Source of the DNA: Coriobacteriales bacterium
GTDB lineage: Bacteria > Actinomycetota > Coriobacteriia > Coriobacteriales > Atopobiaceae
Assembly (NCBI GenBank): GCA_030529665.1
Contig: JAUMWL010000012.1
Coordinates: 1 to 33,680 of the forward strand
Direction: 5' to 3'
Length of the DNA: 33,680 bases
How positions within the stretch are numbered: position 1 is the stretch's first letter; each line of letters starts with the position of its first letter. This document shows, piece by piece, positions 18,656 to 27,219 of the stretch. Under the pieces are notes generated by a model. It was not told where the DNA came from and ran no database searches. It worked only from the letters and a program-made list of their open reading frames with translations. The position numbers and the translations under genes were made by a program.

Positions 18656-20025
18656 CCTGCGCGAGCGACGATGTCGCGCGCAACAAACACGCCGCTCGCC
18701 GACGCATGCGAGAGCGAATGCGTAACGCCGCTGCCGTCGCCGATTACATACAGGCCCTCGTGCGCCGTCTCTAGGTTGGGCCGCAGCTCCACGTGCATGT
18801 TGTAGAACTTCACCTCCACGCCATATAGCAGCGTGTCGTCGTTTGCCGTGCCCGGGGCGATCTTGTCAAGCGCATAGATCATCTCTATTATGCCGTCCAT
18901 GATGCGCTTGGGCAGCACCAGGCTCAGGTCGCCCGGCTCTGCCTTGAGCGTTGGCACCACGAACCCTTCGGAGATGCGCTCGTGCGTACTCCGGCGTCCG
19001 CGAATGAGGTCGCCAAACCGCTGAACGATAACGCCGCCGCCCAGCATGTTGGAGAGCCGCGCGATGCTCTCGCCGTATCCGTTGCTGTCCTTAAACGGCT
19101 CGCTAAAGTGCTTGGACACAAGCAGGGCAAAGTTGGTGTAATCGGTCTGCCGCTCGGGGTTCTCGTAGCTGTGACCGTTTACCGTTACGATGCCGTTGGT
19201 GTTCTCGCTCACCACGCTTCCGTGCGGATTCATGCAAAAGGTGCGCACGCGGTCCTCGAACTTTTGCGTGCGATACACGATCTTGCTCTCGTACAGCTCG
19301 TCGGTGAGGTGGCTAAACAGCTCCGCAGGCAGCTCCACGCGCACGCCAATGTCCACGCGGTTCGACTGGGTGGGGATGCCCACCTCCCGACAGACCTTCT
19401 CCATCCATTTGCTGCCGCTGCGCCCCACCGACACAATGCAGCGCGGGCAGGCGTACGTGCCCCGCTTGGTGCCAATGCGATACACGCCGCCCAAGTCCTC
19501 CAGCGTCTGCACTGGCTCCAAAAAGTGAAAGTCCACCTTGCCCTTGAGCTCGTCGTAGAGGTTGGAGAGGACCACGTGGTTGAGGTCGGTGCCCAGATGG
19601 CGCACCGAGGCGTCGAGCAGCTGAAGCTTGTTTTGGAGACACAGCTTCTTTATGCTGGTGTCTGCCGTGCTATAGAGCTTGGTTCCCGCACCGCCACGTG
19701 CGAGGTTTATGCCGTCCACGTACTCCATGAGGGCGATGGCCTCGTCCTTGCCAATGTATTCGTACAGGTTTCCGCCAAAGTCGTTGGTGATGTTGTACTT
19801 GCCATCCGAGAAAGCCCCGGCCCCGCCAAAGCCACTCATAATGGAGCAGCTCTTGCATCGCACGCACGTCTTTATGGTCTTGCCGTCTATGGGGCAGCGG
19901 CGCTTGTTTAGCGTGTTGCCCGCCTCGAACACCGCCACGCTAAGGTCGGGCCTCAGCAGACTGAGCTCGTATGCCGCATAGATGCCGCCCGGTCCCGCAC
20001 CAATAATGATTACGTCGTAGTCCAT
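18652..20025 (-). CDS. FAD-dependent oxidoreductase (COG2509-type)
   Basis: 457 residues. The N-terminus YDVIIIGAGPGGIYAAYEL is a dinucleotide-binding motif followed by the acidic FEAGN end of the second strand. A Cys-rich segment (RRCPIDGKTIKTCVRCKSC, about 52-70) and SGFGGAGAFSDGKYN are hallmarks of the uncharacterised NAD(FAD)-utilising dehydrogenase family COG2509. The C-terminal GLYVIGDGSGVTHSLSHASASG is the FAD-contacting end. Catalytic function is unknown for the family. The start ATG follows AGGAGG at a spacing of about six bases. It lies downstream of the aquaporin gene, separated by a long hairpin, so it is probably a separate unit. Confidence 0.9.
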   Translation of the reverse strand: MDYDVIIIGAGPGGIYAAYELSLLRPDLSVAVFEAGNTLNKRRCPIDGKTIKTCVRCKSCSIMSGFGGAGAFSDGKYNITNDFGGNLYEYIGKDEAIALMEYVDGINLARGGAGTKLYSTADTSIKKLCLQNKLQLLDASVRHLGTDLNHVVLSNLYDELKGKVDFHFLEPVQTLEDLGGVYRIGTKRGTYACPRCIVSVGRSGSKWMEKVCREVGIPTQSNRVDIGVRVELPAELFSHLTDELYESKIVYRTQKFEDRVRTFCMNPHGSVVSENTNGIVTVNGHSYENPERQTDYTNFALLVSKHFSEPFKDSNGYGESIARLSNMLGGGVIVQRFGDLIRGRRSTHERISEGFVVPTLKAEPGDLSLVLPKRIMDGIIEMIYALDKIAPGTANDDTLLYGVEVKFYNMHVELRPNLETAHEGLYVIGDGSGVTHSLSHASASGVFVARDIVARAG

Positions 20026-20075
20026 GTGCCCTCCTTTTCCGCGCATAGCCATTGTACGCGATGCGCCGCACCACA

Positions 20076-20147
20076 AAAGCGGAACACCCTTTCCCGGAAA
20101 CATTGTGCCACTTGGCACGGCATTTCCAGGAAAGGGTGCTCCGCTTT
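20076..20147 (-). terminator. Long hairpin terminator after the aquaporin gene
   Basis: The arms 20076-20100 and 20123-20147 pair at 23 of 25 positions, and the loop holds a second small stem (GTGCC with GGCAC). Read on the minus strand, the distal arm ends in CCGCTTTT, giving a short T run. It starts 22 bases after the aquaporin stop codon. Confidence 0.75.
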
Positions 20148-20169
20148 GCTAGCTTTTGCGCGCGAGAGC

Positions 20170-20865
20170 TTACGCCTCGTCAGCCTCCAGGAAGTTGTAG
20201 AGCACGGCTGCGAGGGCAGCACCCACCAGCGGGCCCACAATAAACACCCACAGGCAGGCGAGCGGCGCGCCATTGCCCTGGAACATGGCAACGAGCGCAG
20301 GACCAAAGCTGCGTGCAGGGTTGACCGACGTGCCAGTAAGGCCAATGCCCAGGATGTGCACAAAGGTGAGCGTGAGGCCAATCACCAGCCCGGCAAGGGA
20401 GCCGTGCTTGAACTTTGCGGACGTTACGCCCAGGATGGTGAGCACAAAGATAAAGGTAAGCAGGATCTCTACGATAAGACCTGCCAGCGCATTGCCGCCC
20501 ACACCAGCAAGGCCGTTGGAGCCCAGCCCGCCGGTCATGTCTACCACGCCGCCCATGCCAAAGATCGCGCTCAGGATGACGCCACCCACAAGCGCGCCAA
20601 CAACCTGCGACACCACGTAGCCAATGAGGTCCTTTACTTCCATGCCACCACGCAGATACACGCCAAGCGAGACCGCGGGGTTAACATGGCAGCCCGAGAT
20701 GTTGCCAATGCTGTATGCCATGGCAACAATGGACAGACCAAAGGCCAGCGCGGTAAGCAGATACCCGCTTCCACTGGCAGCGTCACAGCCCACCAGCATG
20801 GCGGTGCCACAACCCATGGTCACGAGCACGCAGGTGCCGATGGCCTCAGCGATATACTTCTTCAT
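20170..20865 (-). CDS. aqpZ: Aquaporin, MIP family (AqpZ-like)
   Basis: 231 residues with the six-helix, two-half-helix MIP layout. NPA motifs are at 62-64 (GCHVNPAVSLG) and 182-184 (GTSVNPARSFGPA). The TGTSVNPARSFGPA sequence and a His at about 170 (LTFVH) plus Arg after the second NPA fit the narrow selectivity filter of water channels rather than glycerol facilitators. It acts in the cytoplasmic membrane. The start ATG follows GAAAGGAC. The gene is divergent from the nuclease gene and followed by a long hairpin, so it is likely monocistronic. Confidence 0.92.
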   Translation of the reverse strand: MKKYIAEAIGTCVLVTMGCGTAMLVGCDAASGSGYLLTALAFGLSIVAMAYSIGNISGCHVNPAVSLGVYLRGGMEVKDLIGYVVSQVVGALVGGVILSAIFGMGGVVDMTGGLGSNGLAGVGGNALAGLIVEILLTFIFVLTILGVTSAKFKHGSLAGLVIGLTLTFVHILGIGLTGTSVNPARSFGPALVAMFQGNGAPLACLWVFIVGPLVGAALAAVLYNFLEADEA

Positions 20866-20986
20866 TATTGTCCTTTCGTCGTATACCTATAGAATAATCA
20901 GCCAAGGATGTGCCTTGCGGCTGACCCACAGATTATGCGCCTTGCCCACCACCATGGCAACAGTTTTTTGCGAATGATTCAAAAGT

Positions 20987-21035
20987 GGTGAGCCAAAAGG
21001 GGATAGAAGAAAGGGGTTACCCCTTTCTGCTCACC
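20987..21035. repeat. Palindrome related to the 18623 hairpin, upstream of the nuclease gene
   Basis: GGTGAGCCAAAAGGGG (20987-21002) pairs with CCCCTTTCTGCTCACC (21020-21035), and a smaller stem AAAGGGGT/ACCCCTTT sits inside. It shares ACCCCTTTCTGCTCACC exactly with 18640-18656. Here it lies between two divergent genes, so it cannot end either of them; a TATGGT box follows just downstream and may be the nuclease -10. Confidence 0.6.
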
Positions 21036-21075
21036 ATGGCGTAGTATGGTGGTAAAGGCAATCGTGGAGGTCACT

Positions 21076-21915
21076 ATGGGCAGGCATCGAGGCAACAAGA
21101 GGCACAGGTTCTCTGGGGTGCGTGGTTGCGCCTTGCTTGCGATTCTTATGGCATTGGCCATCCTTGTTATCCCGCCCCTACGCCGTGCCGTCTACCAGTG
21201 GCTGCCATGCCTACCCGAGCTGCCGGAGCTGCCGGGGTTTCTCACGCTGGCCGATCAGCCAACCGCTGGCCAGCCCACCTCCATCCAGCCCGAGGAGTGG
21301 GACGAAGCCATGGCCCCCAACTACTACCGCGTGGCTGGTCCGGCGGACTTTGACGCCATGTCGGCAATAGGGGTCGTAATGTATTCACCCCTCGACGCAT
21401 TGGGCCGTGCGGGCAAGGTGCTGGCCTGCGTGGACGCAAATCTCTGCGCCTATGGTTCCAGCCGAGAACGCGTTGACATGTCCAACTTGGAACCCTCCGG
21501 ATGGGGCTACAACGAGGAGGCGGACATAGTGCTGCCCACGGGCAACGTGTACCACGGGTACTTCTGGAATCGCTCCCACCTTTTGGCCAAGTCGCTCGGC
21601 GGCGAGGAGGTGGAAGAGAACCTTGTGTGCGGCACGCGTATGCAAAACGTAGGGGCAAACCTCAACGGCACGGAGGGCGGCATGGCCTATTGCGAGACGA
21701 TCGTTCGCAAATGGCTGGAGCAAAACCCCAACGGATACGTGCTTTATAGCGCCACCCCCGTCTACCGCGCAGAAGAGCTTGTATGTCGCAACGTTATTGT
21801 TGACATCCACACGTCGGACGGGTCCATAGACCAGCAGGTCGTGGTATACAACGCGGCCAAGGGATACAGCATAGACTATGCCACCGGGCGGTTTGCCAAG
21901 GCAGCCGCGCCGTGA
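21076..21915 (+). CDS. Membrane-anchored DNA/RNA non-specific endonuclease (EndA-like)
   Basis: 279 residues. A basic N-terminus is followed by one membrane helix (about 16-34), a Pro-rich spacer and an extracellular nuclease domain. The segment WNRSHLLAKSLGG holds the catalytic His (H168), and ENLVCGTRMQNVGAN with GGMAYCE supplies the metal-binding Asn; both match streptococcal EndA and streptodornases of the beta-beta-alpha-metal group. These enzymes degrade extracellular DNA and in pneumococcus serve DNA uptake. I choose the ATG behind GTGGAGG; earlier in-frame starts lie close to the palindrome. No competence gene is adjacent, so nutrient or biofilm DNA degradation is equally likely. Confidence 0.88.
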   Translation: MGRHRGNKRHRFSGVRGCALLAILMALAILVIPPLRRAVYQWLPCLPELPELPGFLTLADQPTAGQPTSIQPEEWDEAMAPNYYRVAGPADFDAMSAIGVVMYSPLDALGRAGKVLACVDANLCAYGSSRERVDMSNLEPSGWGYNEEADIVLPTGNVYHGYFWNRSHLLAKSLGGEEVEENLVCGTRMQNVGANLNGTEGGMAYCETIVRKWLEQNPNGYVLYSATPVYRAEELVCRNVIVDIHTSDGSIDQQVVVYNAAKGYSIDYATGRFAKAAAP

Positions 21916-21962
21916 CCAAGCAATGGGGATACTCCCCTTTGCTTAGTATCCCCATCGCTTGG
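21916..21962. terminator. Hairpin after the nuclease gene
   Basis: CCAAGCAATGGGGATACT (21916-21933) pairs with AGTATCCCCATCGCTTGG (21945-21962) at 17 of 18 positions with an 11-base loop. It starts right after the nuclease stop codon. There is no T run. Confidence 0.65.
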
Positions 21963-22075
21963 CCCTCGCGCGGATTTGTGCGCTCTTACGTTACCATCCG
22001 CCCAAAAAACGGAGTTATCGTACGCAAACATGCTACATTGTTTTGGTACCACCGATGCACGAAAGGACAGGCGCC

Positions 22076-23776
22076 ATGGCTGTTGTTCCGCCACGTCAGG
22101 TAGCAATTCTTAGCATTGCCAACTATTCAACAATTTGCAACGAGGTCTCGGCCCAAGCCGCGGACGAGGCCATGGAGGACCTGCGCCAAATGGCGATTGG
22201 GTGCGGGGTCGATTCTGGTTACATGCGCCTGTTTCAGAACAACACCATCTTGCTTCGGCTCGACGATCTTCCTCGCCAAGGGTTTCTTGACGCCATACAT
22301 TGTCTGGGGGCACGGGCTCGCAGCCTGGAGACGCCCGGCACCAAGCACATAAAGCCCGTCGTGCGCGTAGGCGCCATGAGCGAGCGGGCACTGCGATCGT
22401 TTGTAAACGACGCGGCGGCCGACCTCCTGTCGTACATGAACCACGTGGACTGCCCTGCCGCCTTCCTCGCCGGAGACGAGCTTGACATATGGCAGCAGTT
22501 TGAGTCGTCGGGCATTGAGCTTATGAGCCATGAGCAGCTAAAGTACATGGATCCCTTTACGGGTCTTCTTCGTCCCGAGCGATTCTTTGAGCTTCTGCAA
22601 GGTTCTATTGACGAGGACGACCAGCGCACCAAAGACATTCACGTGCTGTACTTTGACATCGACGACTTTAAGTCGTACAACCGCGCATTCTCCTACGACG
22701 CTGGTGACGAGCTGCTCATGTTCTTGGCACGGCAGATTGCCGAGGCGTTTCCCTCGGACGTGGTGTCTCACCTGTCCATAGACCGCTTTGCCGTGCTGAC
22801 CAGCGCAAGTGACATTGTGCGCAAATGCGCCATTGTCCACGAGACCGTGCGCTCCTTCAACAAGGCGTTTGCACCGGAGGTGAAGTGCGGCGCATTCAAG
22901 CTGGAGCCAGGGCTGGAATCCGCGCACCTGGCCATGGACTGCGCCAAGCTCGCCTGCGAGAGCATAAAGGGTCGATACGACATCGCCTGTCGCTTCTTTG
23001 ACGATAAGCTGCGGGAACGCATGTTTACCAGGCGCTATGTGGCGCACCATGCCGAGAAGGCCGTAAGCGAGCATTGGATTCAGGCTTTCGCTCAGCCGGT
23101 GGTATACACGCGGACCGGCGACGTGTGCGGCTTCGAGGCCCTGGCACGCTGGATCGATCCCGAGATTGGCATGCTCTCCCCCGCCGTGTTTATCCCCACG
23201 CTTGAGGAGGCGCACCTCATACACAAGCTCGACCTCTGCATCGTGGACGAGGTGTGCCAGCATCTTGCCAAACGCATGCAGGCAGGCGAGACGAGGCTGC
23301 ATGCCAGCGTCAATCTCTCGCGGCTCGACTTTGGCCTGTGCGACGCCGTTCAAGAGATATCGACCAGATGCGACAACCTAGGCATTCCACATTCCATGCT
23401 CGCCATTGAGGTAACGGAAAGCGCGCTTGACAGCGACCTCAACCTGCGCAGGGAGATGGACCGTTTTCGCACCGCGGGGTTTGAGGTGTGGATGGACGAC
23501 TTTGGCTGCGGCTACAGCTCGCTCAACCTGCTTAAGGACTACGAATTCGATGTGCTCAAGGTGGACATGGAGTTCCTGCGCGACATGGAGTCCAACAGAA
23601 GGTCAAAGACCATCGTGGCCTCGGTGATTCGCATGGCCAAGCGACTGGGGATCCGCACGCTCGTGGAGGGCGTGGAGACCAAGGAGCAGTGCGACTTCTT
23701 GCGCGAGGCTGGCTGCGACATGATGCAGGGCTACCTCTTTGGGAAGCCACGTCCCCTGGAGATTGCCGCCATATAG
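22076..23776 (+). CDS. GGDEF(degenerate)-EAL c-di-GMP phosphodiesterase
   Basis: 566 residues, cytoplasmic. The first 150 residues show no PAS pattern. The order VAILSIANYSTICNEVS then YMRLFQNNTILLRLDD looks like a highly diverged cyclase fold (inference). A GGDEF-fold domain follows at about 155-260, where the first metal site YFDIDDFKSYN is intact but the signature is SIDRF, so synthesis is unlikely. The EAL domain (about 330-560) has EALARW, ASVNLS, EVTES, DDFGCGYSS, LKVDM, VEGVET and MQGYLFGKP, all needed for c-di-GMP hydrolysis. The ATG at 22076 has GAAAGGA upstream; the longer frame runs into the previous hairpin. It is a paralogue of the gene at 5285 with different N-terminal input. 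Confidence 0.9.
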   Translation: MAVVPPRQVAILSIANYSTICNEVSAQAADEAMEDLRQMAIGCGVDSGYMRLFQNNTILLRLDDLPRQGFLDAIHCLGARARSLETPGTKHIKPVVRVGAMSERALRSFVNDAAADLLSYMNHVDCPAAFLAGDELDIWQQFESSGIELMSHEQLKYMDPFTGLLRPERFFELLQGSIDEDDQRTKDIHVLYFDIDDFKSYNRAFSYDAGDELLMFLARQIAEAFPSDVVSHLSIDRFAVLTSASDIVRKCAIVHETVRSFNKAFAPEVKCGAFKLEPGLESAHLAMDCAKLACESIKGRYDIACRFFDDKLRERMFTRRYVAHHAEKAVSEHWIQAFAQPVVYTRTGDVCGFEALARWIDPEIGMLSPAVFIPTLEEAHLIHKLDLCIVDEVCQHLAKRMQAGETRLHASVNLSRLDFGLCDAVQEISTRCDNLGIPHSMLAIEVTESALDSDLNLRREMDRFRTAGFEVWMDDFGCGYSSLNLLKDYEFDVLKVDMEFLRDMESNRRSKTIVASVIRMAKRLGIRTLVEGVETKEQCDFLREAGCDMMQGYLFGKPRPLEIAAI

Positions 23777-23787
23777 GGTGGCCGTTT

Positions 23788-23804
23788 GGGGCCTGGCCCC
23801 TTTT
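23788..23804. terminator. Short GC hairpin terminator between convergent genes
   Basis: GGGGCC (23788-23793) and GGCCCC (23795-23800) are followed by TTTT, and outer GGCC/GGCC segments extend the stem. It resembles the terminator of the paralogous EAL gene at 7462. The convergent EcsC gene ends ten bases away. Confidence 0.7.
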
Positions 23805-23813
23805 GGCCAATCC

Positions 23814-24635
23814 TCACGCAATCGCTTCGAGGACGTCCCGCAGATGTTTCCACATGTCCGAGAAGCCCCCGTAACTGATGGTCCCCGAAATCACGGCACC
23901 CGCCAAGGGAACGGACTTGCCCACCACCTGGCCGGTCATACGATGCGCCATGCGGCCCTCAAGACCCTGCGCAATTCCGTCCACAGCATCGCTTTGAGCC
24001 ACGGCCGCCAGCACGGCGCCGGCGTCGCCCTCGCGCAATGGTGCCAGGCGCTTGAGCTCGGCATCCGCACGCTCGTCTCCCGCCATGGCACCAAGAAACA
24101 CGATCAGCAGCTTGCTAAGAGCTGGGTCCATGGCACCTACGCGCACGTAGCATGCGTCGCGCCAACCGTACAGATAGCTGAGCATCTGGATGGCACGCAC
24201 CAAATGGGCGTAGAGCTGAATCAAATCCGCAGGTATGGTAGCCGCCGCCGCCATACCGCCTGGCAAACCAGCCGCCATCGACGCCACGGTGGTGCGCCGG
24301 GCTTCTCTGCCCAAGGCCTTGCCAGCAAGCCGGCGAAGCTTGCCCAGAGGGATGCCCGCACGCACGGGGGTATGCGCTATCGCACGGTCTACGACGACGG
24401 GGGAATAGCCCTTGAGCGCCTTTTTAAGAAACTCCTCGCGGCTCACGCTCGCGCCGGGGAGAAGGACGGCCTGTGCCAGAACCTCTTCAAGAGAGGGCAG
24501 CGCGCCACGAATCTCTTCGGCGGACTCCACGGCCAGGTCACGCACCTCGCGTACGGCGTCGTTTGCGGTATCAGTAATCATCCCCGCCACGTCCCGCGCA
24601 CCCTTTTGCAGCTTGTTGAGCCCCTCGCCTAGCAT
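23814..24635 (-). CDS. EcsC family protein
   Basis: 273 residues. The central part AAGLPGGMAAAATIPADLIQ, followed by RAIQMLSYLYGWRD, is the diagnostic stretch of the EcsC family (PF12787). In Bacillus, EcsC is encoded with the EcsAB ABC exporter, but here no exporter is adjacent. Glycine-rich weakly hydrophobic segments at about 130-150 and 235-255 suggest membrane association. The first 60 residues are amphipathic helix. The start ATG follows AAGGAGG. Molecular function is not established for the family. Confidence 0.8.
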   Translation of the reverse strand: MLGEGLNKLQKGARDVAGMITDTANDAVREVRDLAVESAEEIRGALPSLEEVLAQAVLLPGASVSREEFLKKALKGYSPVVVDRAIAHTPVRAGIPLGKLRRLAGKALGREARRTTVASMAAGLPGGMAAAATIPADLIQLYAHLVRAIQMLSYLYGWRDACYVRVGAMDPALSKLLIVFLGAMAGDERADAELKRLAPLREGDAGAVLAAVAQSDAVDGIAQGLEGRMAHRMTGQVVGKSVPLAGAVISGTISYGGFSDMWKHLRDVLEAIA

Positions 24636-24840
24636 GTGACCTCCTTGTTGTTGGCGATTTGCATGTTGGTTCCTACCGTTACATCTGGCCTAGGCTGGGT
24701 TGTTGGCGTAAATGCCCGCTGTCACCCATCTTAACCCAGTTGCCCAGTCGGGCTTTTCACAGCCCGGTCAGTGGGGCGAGGCGTAGGGACCGCTTTCCTT
24801 TGGCATCACTCCCGGTTACAGAGCGGTCGGTTTGGTGGTG

Positions 24841-24869
24841 CAATTTCTGTCCGGTGCATCTCTTATACT
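24841..24869 (+). promoter_or_regulatory. Probable promoter (-10 TATACT) of the TPR-like gene
   Basis: TATACT at 24864-24869 is a strong -10 match; only a weak AATTTC stands near the -35 position. The start codon follows 35 bases later with AGGAG. The rest of 24636-24840 holds a small stem (CGGGCT with AGCCCG, 24749-24766) and no gene. Confidence 0.4.
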
Positions 24870-24904
24870 GCTGATAACCTCACGCCGTAAGACAGGAGCA
24901 CGTC

Positions 24905-25969
24905 ATGAACAACAGCAACAAAGCTTTCGATGAGATCATGGAGTCCATCACCGCCGAGTTCACGGGCGACTGGGATCATGACAAGAGGTGTCTGCGCAAG
25001 AAAATGGAGATGTATAAGAACCACCCGCTCTCCAAAGAGGTGCTCAGGGCATGCGGTCGCCTCATGTGGGAGATGGTGCCCGAGGAGCTTCGGTCCGAGC
25101 TAGAGCAGACGATGGACAACCACCGCAGCGCGACCGAATCGACGCTCAGCGAGGTCTCTTACAATATCAAGGCAGGCAACTCGGCGAAGGCGCTGGCGAT
25201 CATAGAACCTCTCGCAAGGAAGATGGACGACCTACTGGCATCGGGCTGGTGTGCGGATGACACCGAGAGCCGCTACTTTAACTTCCGCTCCCCCATCGAC
25301 GAGGTGGTTTGGCACGCGCACAACAACGAGAGCCGAGACATACGGCAGGCAACGGAGCCGTTTGATAGAGTTTACTTCATGCTCGGGTCGTGCCTTTTTG
25401 AGGCTGGTCGCCACGAGGAGGCGCTCGTTGCTTGCAGCAAGGCCGTGCGCTGGAACCCCGCGGATGTCGGCCTGCGCTTCGAGCTAGCCGAGAACTACAA
25501 GCGCCTGCGCGACATGGACGGGTACGCGAGGGTCGTGCAGGAGCTCTACCCCTACGTGGCGAGCGCCGACGAACTCGGCCATTATCACAGGGCAATGGGC
25601 TACCTCTGCGTGGAGCTGGGAAGCTTTAGGTCGGCGGCGGCACACCTCATGGCGAGTCTCTTGTTCGACAACTCGTCTCTGCCCCTCAGCGAGGTCATGT
25701 ACATCAAGATGCAGTATGGTCAGGACTACACGGACATGACGCCGCAGGCCGCAATAGGCGTGCTGGAAGAAATCGGTGACCCCCTGCTCATAGACAACGC
25801 AACGTTTAAAGCTTTGAATCAACTACTCGGCACCTCCTTTAGGCATGGCGACTTGCAAACTACGCTGCAAGTTGCAGTCGAGCTCTACAACCTAACGAGG
25901 AATGAGGAGTACGAGAAGCTCGCAAGGAGCCTTGTCGATGCCTTGGAGAATGTCGAGAAAGAGGGCTAA
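24905..25969 (+). CDS. TPR-like repeat protein, function unknown
   Basis: 354 residues, soluble and acidic. Helical pairs of TPR type are visible: VYFMLGSCLFEAGRHEEAL followed by AVRWNP at about 155-185, then LRFELAENYKRLRDMDGYARV, and YHRAMGYLCVELGSFRSAAAHL at about 225-250. Residues 95-115 (AGNSAKALAIIEPLARKMDD) look like an earlier repeat. Such proteins usually act as protein-binding scaffolds. The start has a good site (ACAGGAGC) and a promoter. It marks the left edge of the accessory stretch, and nothing in sequence ties it to the AAA+ locus 1 kb downstream. I do not recognise the specific family. Confidence 0.7.
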   Translation: MNNSNKAFDEIMESITAEFTGDWDHDKRCLRKKMEMYKNHPLSKEVLRACGRLMWEMVPEELRSELEQTMDNHRSATESTLSEVSYNIKAGNSAKALAIIEPLARKMDDLLASGWCADDTESRYFNFRSPIDEVVWHAHNNESRDIRQATEPFDRVYFMLGSCLFEAGRHEEALVACSKAVRWNPADVGLRFELAENYKRLRDMDGYARVVQELYPYVASADELGHYHRAMGYLCVELGSFRSAAAHLMASLLFDNSSLPLSEVMYIKMQYGQDYTDMTPQAAIGVLEEIGDPLLIDNATFKALNQLLGTSFRHGDLQTTLQVAVELYNLTRNEEYEKLARSLVDALENVEKEG

Positions 25970-26929
25970 CACATTAGCTGGCCGTGAGATATGACATTCA
26001 ATGACTGCAGCCAAGATTTGCTAATGCGCTTGTTCTCACAATGACCGTTACCCTTCAGAATGATCGCCCGGAGAAGCGCAAGGCACACGTTGTTGATGCG
26101 AACGCAGTGTCGCCGGTCCATGGAAAGATCCGTTCATTCATTGAGGACCTTACCATTCAGAGACCAATCAGGAGGCAGATCATGCCCGCAATAGAGCCGT
26201 ATGCATTGCTGAGGTCACTCGAAGAGAGGCGGGAAGAGGAGCATGCTGATGTGCCTGTGGAGTAGCCATGAGCTGAGAGAGGTCACGTAAGCCCCACAAA
26301 GCGGGAGCCAACAGAAAGCGCAAGACCAGCTGAAGATGACCGACGACTGTAAGGTTATCATCACCGCACAAGACTGGCGCCGCATGCCGACGTCGGCGGC
26401 TCCCCAAGCGCGCCTTGGGTTCGACGGTCCACGCAACCTCTGAACTCTTTGGGTCCGGAACCGGCGCGGAGGCCTCATAACCGCGCTCCCCGACTGCCCG
26501 AACGCGCGGGTTCGGTGCCCGTACGTTCGGAGCGCCATCTGGGCATGCCAAACTGGCCACTTTTATCGCGTTTTGGGTAGTTTTTGAATTGGATTTCCCC
26601 ATCGGCTGAAAACCTGCCCCGAAAAACCGCAGGTAGACTGGGGTGAAAATGTAACCCCGATTATCATGAGACCGAAAAACTACCCAAATCGCCATATTTT
26701 TGGCTAGTTTTGCATGTCGAAATGGCACTTCCCCAGACGAGCGGGGCCAAGCCTGCGACAGGCGCAAGGGTGGCGACGCCTGCCGTTCGCTCTGCCGTGC
26801 TACCCTTCACTTTTCAGGTTGGGCAGTTTTTGCAATGACACGCCAATCGTCTCTATCCACCATTGCAATTAAGCCCTAACAAAGAGAATCCACGGAGGAT
26901 CCGGAGGATCCAACTTCCCTTAGAGGACG
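25970..26929. other. About 960 bases without a convincing gene
   Basis: Only weak frames are present. A 74-codon frame at 26041-26265 has no ribosome site and no recognisable similarity. A 195-codon minus frame over 26180-26767 has a composition typical of noncoding DNA. Visible structure: the inverted repeat 26572-26688, small GC stems near 26730-26790, the inverted pair TTGCAATG/CATTGCAA (26830-26837, 26861-26868), and a tandem CGGAGGATC (26893-26910) just before the next possible gene. It could be a decayed gene region or carry an unrecognised RNA. Confidence 0.5.
26572..26688. repeat. Inverted repeat TTTGGGTAGTTTTT/AAAAACTACCCAAA with 89-base interior
   Basis: The 14-base arms 26572-26585 and 26675-26688 match exactly in inverse orientation. 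The interior contains a CCCC...GGGG pair (26617-26643). The sequence could be a small mobile-element remnant or an RNA closed by a long stem. No protein reading is convincing. Confidence 0.55.
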
Positions 26930-27178
26930 TTGATCGACAACTCCTCGACCGTATATGGCATACTTGGCAAGCGTAAGGTTCTGCATACTCTTAGTTCGCT
27001 ATCTATGTGGTCTGGCACGGGTCGCCTCCACACTAATGTCAGGGAAAGGGATGCTATGCATTACAACGAGTCCTTAACTGAGACGGTTTATGGCACAGAC
27101 GGCGTGCCGTTAGAATTCCTGAAAAGTATGCTCTCTGACATGTACGTCGTGTTCTCGTTCGTCGAGAACACGACGTAA
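26930..27178 (+). CDS. Hypothetical protein, probable N-terminal part of a frame-broken gene
   Basis: 82 residues from a TTG start with AGAGGA ahead; an ATG at 27056 gives a shorter product. No family is recognised. The frame ends at TAA 27176-27178, directly after a perfect hairpin (27143-27177). The next frame (27220-27771) has no ribosome site and is open back to 27139 in the minus-one frame. Joined there, the reading is smooth (DVNATILSEKLSDYFKMVG follows). So this is likely the 5' part of one longer gene broken by a one-base loss. Confidence 0.4.
   Translation: MIDNSSTVYGILGKRKVLHTLSSLSMWSGTGRLHTNVRERDAMHYNESLTETVYGTDGVPLEFLKSMLSDMYVVFSFVENTT
27143..27177. repeat. Perfect 15-bp hairpin at the frame break
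   Basis: TACGTCGTGTTCTCG (27143-27157) and CGAGAACACGACGTA (27163-27177) are exact inverse complements around a five-base loop TTCGT. It spans the only window (27139-27175) where both reading frames are open and ends within the stop codon of the first. It has no T run, so a terminator is less likely. Confidence 0.8.
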
Positions 27179-27219
27179 ACGCGACAATTCTCTCTGAGAA
27201 ACTCAGCGACTATTTCAAG

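Noticed and set aside
26390-26520. tRNA-like T-arm sequences (GGGTTCGA and GGGTTCGG)
   Set aside because: No cloverleaf could be built; the T stems do not pair properly and there is no acceptor stem.
26180-26767. 195-codon minus-strand frame in the accessory gap
   Set aside because: No ribosome site, no motif, and it overlaps the inverted repeat; composition looks noncoding.
27139-27178. Programmed minus-one frameshift with stimulatory hairpin
   Set aside because: No slippery heptamer in the overlap window; mutation is simpler.
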